A stretch of DNA of 38,474 nt from Actinomadura bangladeshensis (lineage in GTDB: Bacteria; Actinomycetota; Actinomycetes; Streptosporangiales; Streptosporangiaceae), in assembly GCF_004348335.1 (NCBI RefSeq), contig NZ_SMJW01000051.1:1-38474 (forward strand), read 5' to 3'. This document shows positions 27,910 to 35,537 of the stretch, piece after piece. The translations under genes were made by a program, and so were the position numbers. The notes under the pieces were generated by a model. That model had not been told where the DNA came from. It worked only from the letters and a program-made list of their open reading frames with translations, and ran no database searches. Each line of letters begins with the position of its first letter. Position 1 is the stretch's first letter.

Positions 27910-28562
27910 TGCCCGGATACCAGTCGATCAACTCCAAGATGCTCCAGGTGCCGATCGGGCCGGGGCAGGAGGTCTACAGCAAGCGCGGCGCGATGCTCGG
28001 CTACACCGGCCCCGTGTCGTTCGCCCCGACCGCCACCGCCGGGCAGGGCATCGGCGGCACGATCGGGCGCGCCGTCGCCGGCGAGCGCAGCGCGATGATG
28101 CACGTGACGGGCCAGGGCAGCGTGCTGTTCGGGCACGGCGGGCTGGAGGTCACCGTCATCGACCTGAACGGCGCCGACACCCTCTACGCCGAGGCCGACC
28201 GGCTCCTCGTCCACGACACCACGCTCCAGGTCGGGACGATGTTCATGGGCGAGCAGGGCGGCGTGCGCGGCATCGTGCGCGGCGCGGTCACCGGGCAGGG
28301 CCTGTTCACCACGACGCTCGCCGGGCACGGCTCGTGCGCGCTGCTGTCGCACGGCGGCGTGATGGAGCTGGCGATCACCCCGCAGCGCCCCGTCCACGTC
28401 GACCCGCAGGCCTACGTGGCCCACCGCGGCCAGGTGCAGAACAAGCTCACCACGGCGGTCGGGCTGCGCGACATCATCGGACGCGGCTCCGGCGAGGGCT
28501 TCCAGCTGGAGCTGAGCGGCTCCGGCGTCGTCTACGTCCAGGCCAGCGAGAGGAAGATCTGA
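27909..28562 (+). CDS. AIM24 family protein, second of three
   Basis: A 217-residue AIM24 paralogue, clearly related to its neighbours. It has SKMLQVPIGPGQEVYSKRGAML at the start, a central GGVRGIVRGAVTGQGLFTTTLAGHG and VDPQAYVAHRGQVQ near residue 165. It ends with GSGVVYVQASERKI, closely like the end of the first copy (HGLVYVQPAER). Its ATG overlaps the first gene's stop, so the two are made together. The third copy begins after three bases. No catalytic residues are known for the family. Confidence 0.9.
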   Translation: MPGYQSINSKMLQVPIGPGQEVYSKRGAMLGYTGPVSFAPTATAGQGIGGTIGRAVAGERSAMMHVTGQGSVLFGHGGLEVTVIDLNGADTLYAEADRLLVHDTTLQVGTMFMGEQGGVRGIVRGAVTGQGLFTTTLAGHGSCALLSHGGVMELAITPQRPVHVDPQAYVAHRGQVQNKLTTAVGLRDIIGRGSGEGFQLELSGSGVVYVQASERKI

Positions 28563-28565
28563 CCC

Positions 28566-29327
28566 GTGAGCACGTTCGGCACGCGGACCTGGAACCCGCA
28601 CACGCTCCCGTCCAACGACAACGTCAACCCCTACGCCTTCAGCGTCGACCTCAACGGTCAGTGGTTCGCGCAGAAGGGCAAGATGATCGCCTACTACGGG
28701 CAGATCAGGTTCGAGGCGCTGTCGTCGGGGCCGCTGGACTCCCTCGTCGCGCACACGTTCAACTCCCCGCTGTACGCCCAGGACTGGATCGTCGCGCAGG
28801 GACAGGGCAAGCTCGTCCTCGCCGACCGCGGGTTCGACGTCAACTCCTTCGACCTGGAGAACGGGAACCTCACCGTCCGGGCCGGGAACCTGCTGGCCTT
28901 CGAGCCGGGCCTGGAGCTGAAGCAGTCGATCATCCCCGGGTTCCTGACGCTGATCGGCACGGGGCGGTTCGTGGCGGCCTCCAACGGGCCCGTCCACTTC
29001 GTCGAGCCGCCGATCCGCGTCGACCCGCAGGCGCTGCTCGGCTGGGCCGACTGCCCCTCGCCCTGCCACCACTACGACCACTCCTACATGCGCGGCGCGT
29101 TCGGCGCCGCCCGGATGGTGTTCGGCATCGGCGGGCAGTCCGGCGAGGAGCACCAGTTCGACTTCACCGGCGAGGGCACCGTGCTGATGCAGTCGTCGGA
29201 GGTCGTGATGAACGAGGACGTCCTGCTCCGCGACCTCGAAGGGCAGATCGGGCTGGTCGGCACGTCCGGGCTGCAGCGGCTGCACCAGACGATCGGGCAG
29301 CGGCTGGCCGCCGAGCGGCAGGGCTGA
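28566..29327 (+). CDS. AIM24 family protein, third of three, with Cys/His insertion
   Basis: A 253-residue AIM24 member, longer and more divergent than the first two. It opens with about 25 extra residues, keeps the VDPQALLGW segment (152-160), then has C163-x3-C167-H-H-x2-H172 (DCPSPCHHYDHSY), a possible metal site absent from the other two copies. The C-terminal 30 residues after TVLMQSSE form an additional helical tail. A GTG start at 28566 lies three bases after the second gene's stop. The three proteins may assemble with each other, but this is inference from operon structure. Confidence 0.88.
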   Translation: MSTFGTRTWNPHTLPSNDNVNPYAFSVDLNGQWFAQKGKMIAYYGQIRFEALSSGPLDSLVAHTFNSPLYAQDWIVAQGQGKLVLADRGFDVNSFDLENGNLTVRAGNLLAFEPGLELKQSIIPGFLTLIGTGRFVAASNGPVHFVEPPIRVDPQALLGWADCPSPCHHYDHSYMRGAFGAARMVFGIGGQSGEEHQFDFTGEGTVLMQSSEVVMNEDVLLRDLEGQIGLVGTSGLQRLHQTIGQRLAAERQG

Positions 29328-29346
29328 CCCCGGGAAGGGTCTCCGG

Positions 29347-29369
29347 GGGCCCGGCGCCGGGCCGGGCCC
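29347..29369. terminator. hairpin between convergent AIM24 and VOC genes
   Basis: GGGCCCGGC (29347-29355) pairs with GCCGGGCCC (29361-29369) around a five-base loop, in the 53 bp between two convergent stop codons. It could serve both strands. Confidence 0.5.
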
Positions 29370-29380
29370 GCGAAGACCGG

Positions 29381-30175
29381 TCACGATCCGGGCTGGGGCG
29401 CCGGCCGCATGACCCGGAACGGCACCCCGAACGGGTCGCGGACGGTGGCCATGCGGCCGTACGGGGTGTCGACGGGCTCCTCGTCGACCGCGCCGCCGCC
29501 GGCGCGGACCTTGCGGACCGCCGCGTCGGGGTCGTCCACCGCGAAGTAGGTGAGCCACGACGCGACCGGGGCCGAACCGCCGCCGAGGACGAGGCCCTCG
29601 CCGCCGAGGATCCCGCCGATGTAGCGGCCGTCGCCCGCGCGGCGCACGACCGTGTAGTCCATGCCGGGCATCTCCTCCAGCTCGAACCCGAACACCGCCG
29701 TGTAGAACTCGCGGGCCGGCCCGGCGTCGGGCGCGAACAGGTCGTTCCAGGTGAACGATCCCGGGTCGTTGACGATCCGGGAGCCGGGGTGCGCCCGCCC
29801 CTGCCACAGCCCGAACTGGCCGCCCTGCGGATCCCTGACGACCGCCAGGCGGCCCTGGTCCATCACGTCCATCGGCGCGACGACGACCTCGCCGCCCGCG
29901 TCGGTGGCGCGCTTGGCCAGCCCGTCGCAGTCGTCGGCGGCGAAGTAGACCGTCCACCAGTACTCGTCGGGCGCCTCGTCGGGATTGCGCATCATCCCGG
30001 CGACGGGCTCGCCGCCCAGCATGCACATGTTGTAGTGGCCCCCTTCGGGGCCGGTGTCCTGGAACTGCCAGCCGAGGAGCGTCCCGTAGAACGTCTTCGC
30101 CCGCTCCAGGTCGGGGACGCCGATGTCGAGCCAGTTCGGGGTCCCCTCCGGCACGTTGCCCGTGACCCGGGTCAT
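29381..30175 (-). CDS. VOC family protein with two glyoxalase-like domains
   Basis: A 264-residue protein of two vicinal-oxygen-chelate domains: residues 12-125 (PNWLDIGVPDLERAKTFY to RDPQGGQFGLW) and 140-258 (WNDLFAPDAGPAREFY to RDPFGVPFRVM). Such double-domain proteins include hydroxylases and lyases of small metabolites and many of unknown function. The second domain lacks an obvious full set of metal ligands. The ATG at 30175 has AAGGAGG nine bases upstream; the GTG at 30184 abuts that site and is rejected. Confidence 0.9.
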   Translation of the reverse strand: MTRVTGNVPEGTPNWLDIGVPDLERAKTFYGTLLGWQFQDTGPEGGHYNMCMLGGEPVAGMMRNPDEAPDEYWWTVYFAADDCDGLAKRATDAGGEVVVAPMDVMDQGRLAVVRDPQGGQFGLWQGRAHPGSRIVNDPGSFTWNDLFAPDAGPAREFYTAVFGFELEEMPGMDYTVVRRAGDGRYIGGILGGEGLVLGGGSAPVASWLTYFAVDDPDAAVRKVRAGGGAVDEEPVDTPYGRMATVRDPFGVPFRVMRPAPQPGS

Positions 30176-30366
30176 CCGACTCACCCTCCTTCACGCCGGG
30201 AACACCGGTCCCGGTGCCGCCCCGCCGCACGCCGCCATCCTCATACTGGCCCGCCGCGCGCCGTTCACACATGCCTTCCGCACCGAATCCGCCTGGCCGG
30301 GACCGGACCGTCCTCCAGCCCCCGCCCGCCGCCATCCAATGGACGAGCTCCGCTCGGCGCTTCACG

Positions 30367-30372
30367 TACAAT
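30367..30372 (+). promoter_or_regulatory. -10 element TACAAT upstream of the ABC-F gene
   Basis: TACAAT is a near-ideal -10 hexamer in otherwise GC-rich DNA. Six bases later comes an ATG, so the transcript would start at or next to the upstream ORF. The -35 region is not clear. Confidence 0.6.
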
Positions 30373-30378
30373 GGCCAG

Positions 30379-30399
30379 ATGGTTCAGCTCCCGAACTGA
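30379..30399 (+). CDS. leaderless six-codon upstream ORF (candidate leader peptide MVQLPN)
   Basis: ATG at 30379 opens a six-codon frame ending in TGA at 30397-30399. It sits six bases after TACAAT, the spacing seen for the other leaderless starts in this window, and is followed by a hairpin and then the ABC-F gene. It is too short to have homologues; its role is inferred from position only. Confidence 0.4.
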   Translation: MVQLPN

Positions 30400-30411
30400 C
30401 AGAGCGCCAAG

Positions 30412-30447
30412 GGCGCGCCGGCGGTCTGCGAGGCCGCGCGGCGCGCC
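30412..30447 (+). promoter_or_regulatory. leader hairpin (possible attenuator) before the ABC-F gene
   Basis: GGCGCGCCG (30412-30420) pairs with CGGCGCGCC (30439-30447), and GCGG (30421-30424) with CCGC (30434-30437) with one bulged G, leaving a nine-base loop. GTTTCGT follows. It lies 12 bases past the stop of the six-codon ORF and 50 before the ABC-F start. Confidence 0.45.
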
Positions 30448-30497
30448 GTTTCGTGCCGCCTGTCCACCGAGCCGTCCGTCAGGGGAGCCCTGTCACT

Positions 30498-32096
30498 GTG
30501 ATCATCGCGAAAGACATCGAGCTGCGCGCCGGGTCCCGGCTGCTGATCGAGGCCGCCACGTTCCGGGTCAACCCCGGCGACCGGGTCGGCTTCGTCGGGC
30601 GCAACGGCGCCGGCAAGACCACCCTCACCAAGGTGCTGGCCGGGGAGGCGGTGCCCGCGCAGGGCGCCGTGACGTCCTCCGGCACGATCGGCTACCTGCC
30701 GCAGGACCCGCGCGGCGTCGACCTGGACGAGCTGGCCCGCGACCGGATCCTGTCGGCCCGCGGGCTGGACGAGGTGATCCGCAGGCTGCGCGCCGCCGAG
30801 GACGCCATGGCGACCGCGACCGGCGCCGAGCGCGACAAGGCCGTCCGCCGCTACGGGCGGCTGGAGGAGCGCCTGCACGTGCTCGGCGGCTACTCCGCGG
30901 AGGCGGAGGCGGCGTCGATCGCCTCCAGCCTCGGCCTGCCCGACCGGGTGATGACCCAGCCGCTCGGGACGCTGTCGGGCGGCCAGCGGCGCCGCGTCGA
31001 GCTGGCCCGCATCCTGTTCTCCGGCGCCGACACGCTGCTGCTGGACGAGCCGACCAACCACCTGGACGCCGACTCGATCGTGTGGCTCCGCGACTTCCTC
31101 AAGGGCCACCAGGGCGGCCTGGTCGTGATCAGCCACGATGTGGAGCTGCTGGACGCGGTCGTCAACCGGGTGTTCCACCTGGACGCCAACCGCTGCGTGA
31201 TCGACATCTACAACGTCGGCTGGAAGAAGTACCTCGACCAGCGCGAGACCGACGAGCGGCGCCGCAAGCGCGAGTCGGCCAACGCGCACCGGCAGGCGTC
31301 GGCGCTGCTGTCGCAGGCCGACAAGATGCGCGCGAAGGCGACCAAGGCCAAGGCGGCCCAGCAGATGGACCGGCGCGCCCGGCAGCTGCTCGCGGGCGTG
31401 GAGGGCGAGCGGCAGGCCGACAAGGTCGCCAAGATCCGCTTCCCGGAGCCGGCGCCGTGCGGCAAGACCCCCCTCACCGCGGAGGGTTTGTCGAAATCGT
31501 ACGGATCTTTGGAGATTTTCACCGACGTGGACCTGGCCGTCGACCGGGGCAGCCGCGTCGTCGTCCTCGGCCTGAACGGCGCCGGCAAGACCACGCTGCT
31601 GCGCCTGCTGGCGGGCGTCGACGCGCCCGACACCGGGTCGGTGGTGCCCGGCCACGGGCTGCGGCTCGGCTACTACGCGCAGGAGCACGAGACGCTCGAC
31701 GTCGAGCGGTCCGTCCTGGAGAACATGCAGTCGGCCGCGCCCGGCATGGCGCCCGTCGAGGTCCGCAAGATCCTCGGCTCGTTCCTGTTCTCCGGCGACG
31801 ACGTCGACAAGCCCGCCGGCGTCCTGTCCGGCGGCGAGAAGACGCGGCTGGCGCTGGCGATGCTGGTGGTGTCGAGCGCGAACGTGCTGCTGCTGGACGA
31901 GCCCACCAACAACCTCGACCCGGCCAGCCGCGAGGAGATCCTCGGCGCCCTCCGGACGTTCGCCGGAGCCATCGTCCTGGTGACCCACGACGAGGGCGCC
32001 GTCGACGCGCTCGCGCCGGAAAGAGTGATTTTGCTGCCCGATGGTGTGGAAGACATCTGGAGTGACGAGTTTGCCGATCTGGTGGCGCTCGCGTGA
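30498..32096 (+). CDS. ABC-F family ATPase
   Basis: A 532-residue protein with two ABC domains in one chain and no membrane segments, hence a ribosome-associated ABC-F protein. Domain 1 has Walker A GRNGAGKT (34-41), signature LSGGQRRRVELAR and LLLDEPTNHLD. The linker (about 245-320) is charged and helical (RRRKRESANAHRQASALLSQ) and would reach toward the peptidyl-transferase centre. Domain 2 has GLNGAGKTT, LSGGEKTRLALA and LLLDEPTNNLD. The GTG at 30498 has AGGGGAG upstream. Mycobacterial Rv1473 is a likely counterpart. It could be a housekeeping translation factor or an antibiotic-resistance ABC-F; sequence alone does not decide. Confidence 0.94.
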   Translation: MIIAKDIELRAGSRLLIEAATFRVNPGDRVGFVGRNGAGKTTLTKVLAGEAVPAQGAVTSSGTIGYLPQDPRGVDLDELARDRILSARGLDEVIRRLRAAEDAMATATGAERDKAVRRYGRLEERLHVLGGYSAEAEAASIASSLGLPDRVMTQPLGTLSGGQRRRVELARILFSGADTLLLDEPTNHLDADSIVWLRDFLKGHQGGLVVISHDVELLDAVVNRVFHLDANRCVIDIYNVGWKKYLDQRETDERRRKRESANAHRQASALLSQADKMRAKATKAKAAQQMDRRARQLLAGVEGERQADKVAKIRFPEPAPCGKTPLTAEGLSKSYGSLEIFTDVDLAVDRGSRVVVLGLNGAGKTTLLRLLAGVDAPDTGSVVPGHGLRLGYYAQEHETLDVERSVLENMQSAAPGMAPVEVRKILGSFLFSGDDVDKPAGVLSGGEKTRLALAMLVVSSANVLLLDEPTNNLDPASREEILGALRTFAGAIVLVTHDEGAVDALAPERVILLPDGVEDIWSDEFADLVALA

Positions 32097-32212
32097 CCTG
32101 CGCGGTGACTTCCGCAGATCTTTTCTGGCCGAGTGGGTAGCCGAACAGCCGGGAATGACTGATCATGGCGGGGGATAACGCAGCGGTCACCACATCACTA
32201 CGGGAGGTACTC

Positions 32213-32425
32213 GTGGCCGAGACCCTTAAGAAGGGCACCCGCGTGACCGGTGCCGAGCGCGACAAGCTGGCGGCGGACCTGAAGAAGAGGTACGACTCCG
32301 GCGAGAGCATCCGCGCCCTGGCAGCCGCCACCGGCCGCTCGTACGGTTTCATCCACCGGATTCTGACCGAGTCCGGCGTCAACCTGCGCGGTCGCGGTGG
32401 CGCGACCCGGGGCAAGAAGTCCTGA
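32213..32425 (+). CDS. small helix-turn-helix protein
   Basis: A 70-residue basic protein with a helix-turn-helix core (SIRALAAATGRSYGFIHRILTESGV) flanked by Lys/Arg-rich ends (KKGTRVTGAERDKL, RGRGGATRGKKS). It resembles a small conserved actinobacterial regulator that, as I recall, lies next to the ABC-F gene in M. tuberculosis as well (Rv1473A). The GTG at 32213 has GGGAGG six bases upstream. An ATG at 32165 would extend it by 16 residues without a ribosome-binding site. Its targets are unknown; regulation of the adjacent ABC-F gene is a reasonable guess only. Confidence 0.85.
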   Translation: MAETLKKGTRVTGAERDKLAADLKKRYDSGESIRALAAATGRSYGFIHRILTESGVNLRGRGGATRGKKS

Positions 32426-32482
32426 CCGGACCCCTGCCCCCGGATGAGCGCACCGCCTGATCCGGCGCCGCGGCCGGCCGAG

Positions 32483-32488
32483 TAGGGT
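32483..32488 (+). promoter_or_regulatory. candidate -10 element of the enoyl-CoA hydratase gene
   Basis: TAGGGT matches TANNNT. A start about seven bases later would put the 32514-32549 hairpin in the 5' leader of the gene at 32574. No convincing -35 is seen. Confidence 0.25.
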
Positions 32489-32513
32489 TCGGTCGCGGCG
32501 GCGGACCGGGCGA

Positions 32514-32549
32514 GCGGGTCCCGCCCCGTGGACGGCGGGGCGGGCCCGC
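32514..32549 (+). terminator. hairpin between the HTH and enoyl-CoA hydratase genes
   Basis: GCGGG plus CCCGCCCCG (32514-32528, one bulged T) pairs with CGGGGCGGG plus CCCGC (32536-32549), a 14 bp helix with a seven-base loop. It may end the ABC-F/HTH transcript, or be a leader structure, since it ends 24 bases before the next start codon. Confidence 0.45.
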
Positions 32550-32573
32550 GCACGCTCATCGAGAGGAAGACCA

Positions 32574-33389
32574 GTGGGGGACGCGACGACGACGGGACGG
32601 CCGGATGCGGCCATCGCAGGCACCGGCCGGGGGAAGACGGATTTGGAGAGGGCCGGGCTCCGCCTGGCGGTGGACGGCGCGGTCGCGACCGTCACCCTGA
32701 ACCGGCCCGAGCGGCGCAACGCCATGACGTTCGACACATGGCGCGGGCTCGCCGCCATCGGGCGCTCCCTGCCCGCGGACGTGCGCGTCGTCGTCCTGCG
32801 CGGCGAGGGCCCGTGCTTTTCGGCCGGCATCGACCTCGGCATGTTCTCCGGTGAGGGCGAGGGCTTCGCCGACGGCTCGGACGCCGAGGCCACCGACCGC
32901 TTCATCGCGGAGCTGCAGGAGGGCTACACCTGGCTGCGGCGCCCCGACATCGTCACGGTCGCGGCCGTGCACGGGCACGCGATCGGCGGCGGTTTCCAGC
33001 TGGCGCTGGCCTGCGACATCCGGGTGGCGGCCGACGACGCCCGGTTCTGCATGAAGGAGCCCGCGCTCGGGCTCGTCCCCGACCTGACCGGCACCAAGCC
33101 GCTGGTGGAGATCGTCGGCATCGGGCGCGCGCTGGAGCTGTGCCTGACGGCGCGGACCGTGCTCGCCGACGAGGCGGCCCGGCTCGGCCTCGCCGAGATC
33201 GTCGTGCCCCGCGACGGCCTGGACGGCGCAGTCCGGGAGCTGGTGGCGTCGCTGCTGGCGGTGAACCCCGGCGCCGCGGTCGCGACGAAGCGGCTGCTGT
33301 GGGAGGCCGCCGAGAACACCCTGGAGCAGCAGTGCGCCGCGGAGCGCCGCGAGCAGATCGGCCGCCTCCGCGAGATGTTCGGCAGGTGA
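32574..33389 (+). CDS. enoyl-CoA hydratase/isomerase family protein
   Basis: A 271-residue crotonase-fold protein with LNRPERRNAM (42-51), the oxyanion-hole segments RGEGPCFSAGIDL (76-88) and HGHAIGGGFQLALACD (133-148), and KEPALGLVPDLTGT. Compared with classical hydratase, the first catalytic Glu (in GGGCELA) is Q142 while the second is kept as E162. It may therefore be an isomerase, hydrolase or other crotonase rather than a hydratase. AGAGGAAG precedes the GTG at 32574. By position it matches mycobacterial echA12. Confidence 0.9.
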   Translation: MGDATTTGRPDAAIAGTGRGKTDLERAGLRLAVDGAVATVTLNRPERRNAMTFDTWRGLAAIGRSLPADVRVVVLRGEGPCFSAGIDLGMFSGEGEGFADGSDAEATDRFIAELQEGYTWLRRPDIVTVAAVHGHAIGGGFQLALACDIRVAADDARFCMKEPALGLVPDLTGTKPLVEIVGIGRALELCLTARTVLADEAARLGLAEIVVPRDGLDGAVRELVASLLAVNPGAAVATKRLLWEAAENTLEQQCAAERREQIGRLREMFGR

Positions 33390-33393
33390 CCCG

Positions 33394-33426
33394 CGCGGGC
33401 GGGCCGGAGGTCCCGGCCCGCCCGCG
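33394..33426 (+). terminator. strong hairpin after the enoyl-CoA hydratase gene
   Basis: CGCGGGCGGGCCGG (33394-33407) pairs with CCGGCCCGCCCGCG (33413-33426), a perfect 14 bp helix with a five-base loop, starting five bases after the stop codon. Confidence 0.7.
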
Positions 33427-33583
33427 GTGAGATCGTCACCGGGGCGTTACGCCGTGAGCGGAGCCGGGAAGCCCGCCGGCCGGGACGGCGTTGTGCGGGA
33501 CCGGATACTAGAGATGCTTACTTGATTACGCCGGTGCCGCCGACGCCGGCGCCGACGGTGGCACGGACGCAGCGGAGGCAGAT

Positions 33584-35515
33584 GTGGGAATGCCAGGCAA
33601 CGGCTGGCAGGTGATGGCCTCGTTCCGCAAGGACAGCTCCGTCACCCAGCAGAAGCTCAAGCCCGGCACCGTCGGGCGCATCGCGGGGTACGCCCGTCCC
33701 TACGTCCGCGAGCTGGTGGTCTTCCTCGCGCTGAACTCGCTCGCCGCGGTGATCGTCGTGGCGAACCCGCTGCTGCTCAAGTCGATCATCGACAGCGGCA
33801 TCGTGCCGGGCCGCCAGGACATCGTGATCTGGCTCGCCGTCGCGGTCGCGGGGCTCGCGTTCGTGGAGGCGGTGCTCGGCCTCGCGCAGCGCTGGTTCTC
33901 GGCGCGCATCGGCGAGGGGCTGATCTACGACCTGCGCAGCCAGGTGTTCGCGCACGTCCAGCGGCAGCCGGTCGCGTTCTTCATGCGGGCGCAGACGGGC
34001 TCGCTCGTCAGCCGCCTCAACAACGACGTGATCGGGGCCCAGCGCGCCCTCACCACCACGCTGTCGTCGGTGGTGTCGAACGTGATCAGCCTGGCCCTGG
34101 TGCTGGCCACGATGCTGTTCCTGTCGTGGCAGGTCACGCTGATCGCGCTGCTGCTGCTCCCGATCTTCATCCTGCCGGCCAAGTGGGTCGGCAAGCGGCT
34201 CCAGCGGGTCAGCCGCGAGCAGATGGTGCTGGACGCCGAGATGGGCTCGCTGATGACCGAGCGGTTCAACGTCGCCGGCGCGATGCTCGCCAAGCTGTAC
34301 GGGCGGCCCGCCGAGGAGGAGGAGAACTTCTCCGGCCGCGCGGCCCGCGTCCGCGACATCGGCATCGTGGCCGCCATGTACGGGCGGGTCTTCTTCACCG
34401 CGCTGACGCTCGTCGCGGCGCTCGCCACCGCCATGGTCTACGGCGTCGGCGGCTACCTCGCGGTGGACGGCACCCTCCAGCTCGGCACGCTCGTCGCGCT
34501 CGCGACCCTGCTGACCCGGATGTACGGGCCGCTGACCGCGCTGTCCAACGTCCACGTGGACGTCATGACCGCCCTGGTGAGCTTCGACCGGGTCTTCGAG
34601 GTGCTCGACCTGAAGCCGCTGATCCGCGACCGCGAGGACGCCCGTCCGCTCGGCGCGGAGCGCACTGCCTCCACCAGCCTGGCCAAGGCGCCCTCGATCG
34701 AGTTCGACCACGTCCGGTTCGCCTACCCGGCGGCGGACGAGGTGTCGCTGGCCTCGCTGGAGTCGATCGCCCGCACCGACACCTCGCCCGGCCGGGAGGT
34801 CCTGCACGACATCGACTTCCGGGCGGCGCCGGGCCAGCTCGTCGCGCTCGTCGGGCCGTCCGGCGCGGGCAAGTCGACGATCACGCACCTGGTGTCGCGG
34901 CTGTACGACGTGTCCGGCGGCGCGGTGCGGATCGGCGGCGCCGACGTCCGCGACGTGACCCTGGAGTCGCTGCGCGGCGAGATCGGCGTCGTCAGCCAGG
35001 ACGCGCACCTGTTCCACGACACGATCCGGGAGAACATGCGCTACGCCCGCCCGGACGCCACCGACGAGGAGATCCTCGCGGCGGTGGAGGCCGCGCACAT
35101 CGGCGACCTCGTCGCCGACATGCCCGACGGCCTCGACACCGTCGTCGGCGACCGCGGCTACCGGCTGTCGGGCGGGGAGAAGCAGCGCCTGGCGATCGCG
35201 CGGCTGCTGCTCAAGGCGCCCTCGGTCGTCGTGCTGGACGAGGCGACCGCGCACCTGGACTCCGAGTCCGAGGCGGCCGTGCAGCGGGCGCTGCGCACCG
35301 CCCTCGCCGGCCGGACGTCGCTGGTGATCGCGCACCGGCTGTCCACGATCCGGGAGGCCGACCAGATCCTGGTGGTCCAGGAGGGCCGCGTCGCCGAGCG
35401 CGGACGGCACGAGGAGCTGCTGCTGGAGGGCGGCCTGTACGCCGAGCTGTACCGCACCCAGTTCGCCCACCAGCGGGACGAGGAGCGGCAGACCGAGCCG
35501 CTGGGCGCCGAGTAG
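33584..35515 (+). CDS. ABC transporter, fused permease and ATPase (exporter type)
   Basis: A 643-residue half-transporter that would act as a dimer. Six helices span about residues 45-330 (ABC_membrane domain). The ATPase has Walker A VGPSGAGKST, Q-loop VVSQDAHLFHDT, signature YRLSGGEKQRLAIARLLL, Walker B VVVLDEATAHLD and H-loop IAHRLST. The ATPase carries an insertion of about 25 residues between FAYPAADE and HDIDFRAAPG, containing a Ser/Thr-rich stretch. The GTG at 33584 has GGAGG five bases upstream; the ATG at 33590 is an alternative. Substrate unknown. It converges with the sulfotransferase gene. Confidence 0.93.
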   Translation: MGMPGNGWQVMASFRKDSSVTQQKLKPGTVGRIAGYARPYVRELVVFLALNSLAAVIVVANPLLLKSIIDSGIVPGRQDIVIWLAVAVAGLAFVEAVLGLAQRWFSARIGEGLIYDLRSQVFAHVQRQPVAFFMRAQTGSLVSRLNNDVIGAQRALTTTLSSVVSNVISLALVLATMLFLSWQVTLIALLLLPIFILPAKWVGKRLQRVSREQMVLDAEMGSLMTERFNVAGAMLAKLYGRPAEEEENFSGRAARVRDIGIVAAMYGRVFFTALTLVAALATAMVYGVGGYLAVDGTLQLGTLVALATLLTRMYGPLTALSNVHVDVMTALVSFDRVFEVLDLKPLIRDREDARPLGAERTASTSLAKAPSIEFDHVRFAYPAADEVSLASLESIARTDTSPGREVLHDIDFRAAPGQLVALVGPSGAGKSTITHLVSRLYDVSGGAVRIGGADVRDVTLESLRGEIGVVSQDAHLFHDTIRENMRYARPDATDEEILAAVEAAHIGDLVADMPDGLDTVVGDRGYRLSGGEKQRLAIARLLLKAPSVVVLDEATAHLDSESEAAVQRALRTALAGRTSLVIAHRLSTIREADQILVVQEGRVAERGRHEELLLEGGLYAELYRTQFAHQRDEERQTEPLGAE

Positions 35516-35537
35516 CCGCTGCGCGCCGGGCGGCCGG

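Larger units (their letters stand above)
30176..30497. other. intergenic region between VOC and ABC-F genes
   Basis: About 320 bp. It contains the VOC ribosome-binding site at the left and, on the plus strand, a TACAAT -10 element, a six-codon ORF and a GC-rich hairpin preceding the ABC-F gene, each listed separately. Bases 30200-30360 hold nothing I recognise. Confidence 0.55.

Noticed and set aside
30214..30399. A 61-codon gene ending with the leader peptide codons
   Set aside because: Basic, Pro-rich shadow-like composition and no ribosome-binding site; only the last six codons sit correctly behind a -10 element.
28334..32065. A 1243-codon open frame on the plus strand, and similar long frames at 91-2352 (plus), 11444-14125 (minus) and 27759-30371 (minus)
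   Set aside because: They run through clear genes in other frames, have Arg/Ala/Gly/Pro-rich composition typical of GC-skewed shadow frames, and show no domain of their own.
32165..32212. Earlier ATG start for the small HTH protein
   Set aside because: No ribosome-binding site before it, while GGGAGG stands at good spacing before GTG 32213.
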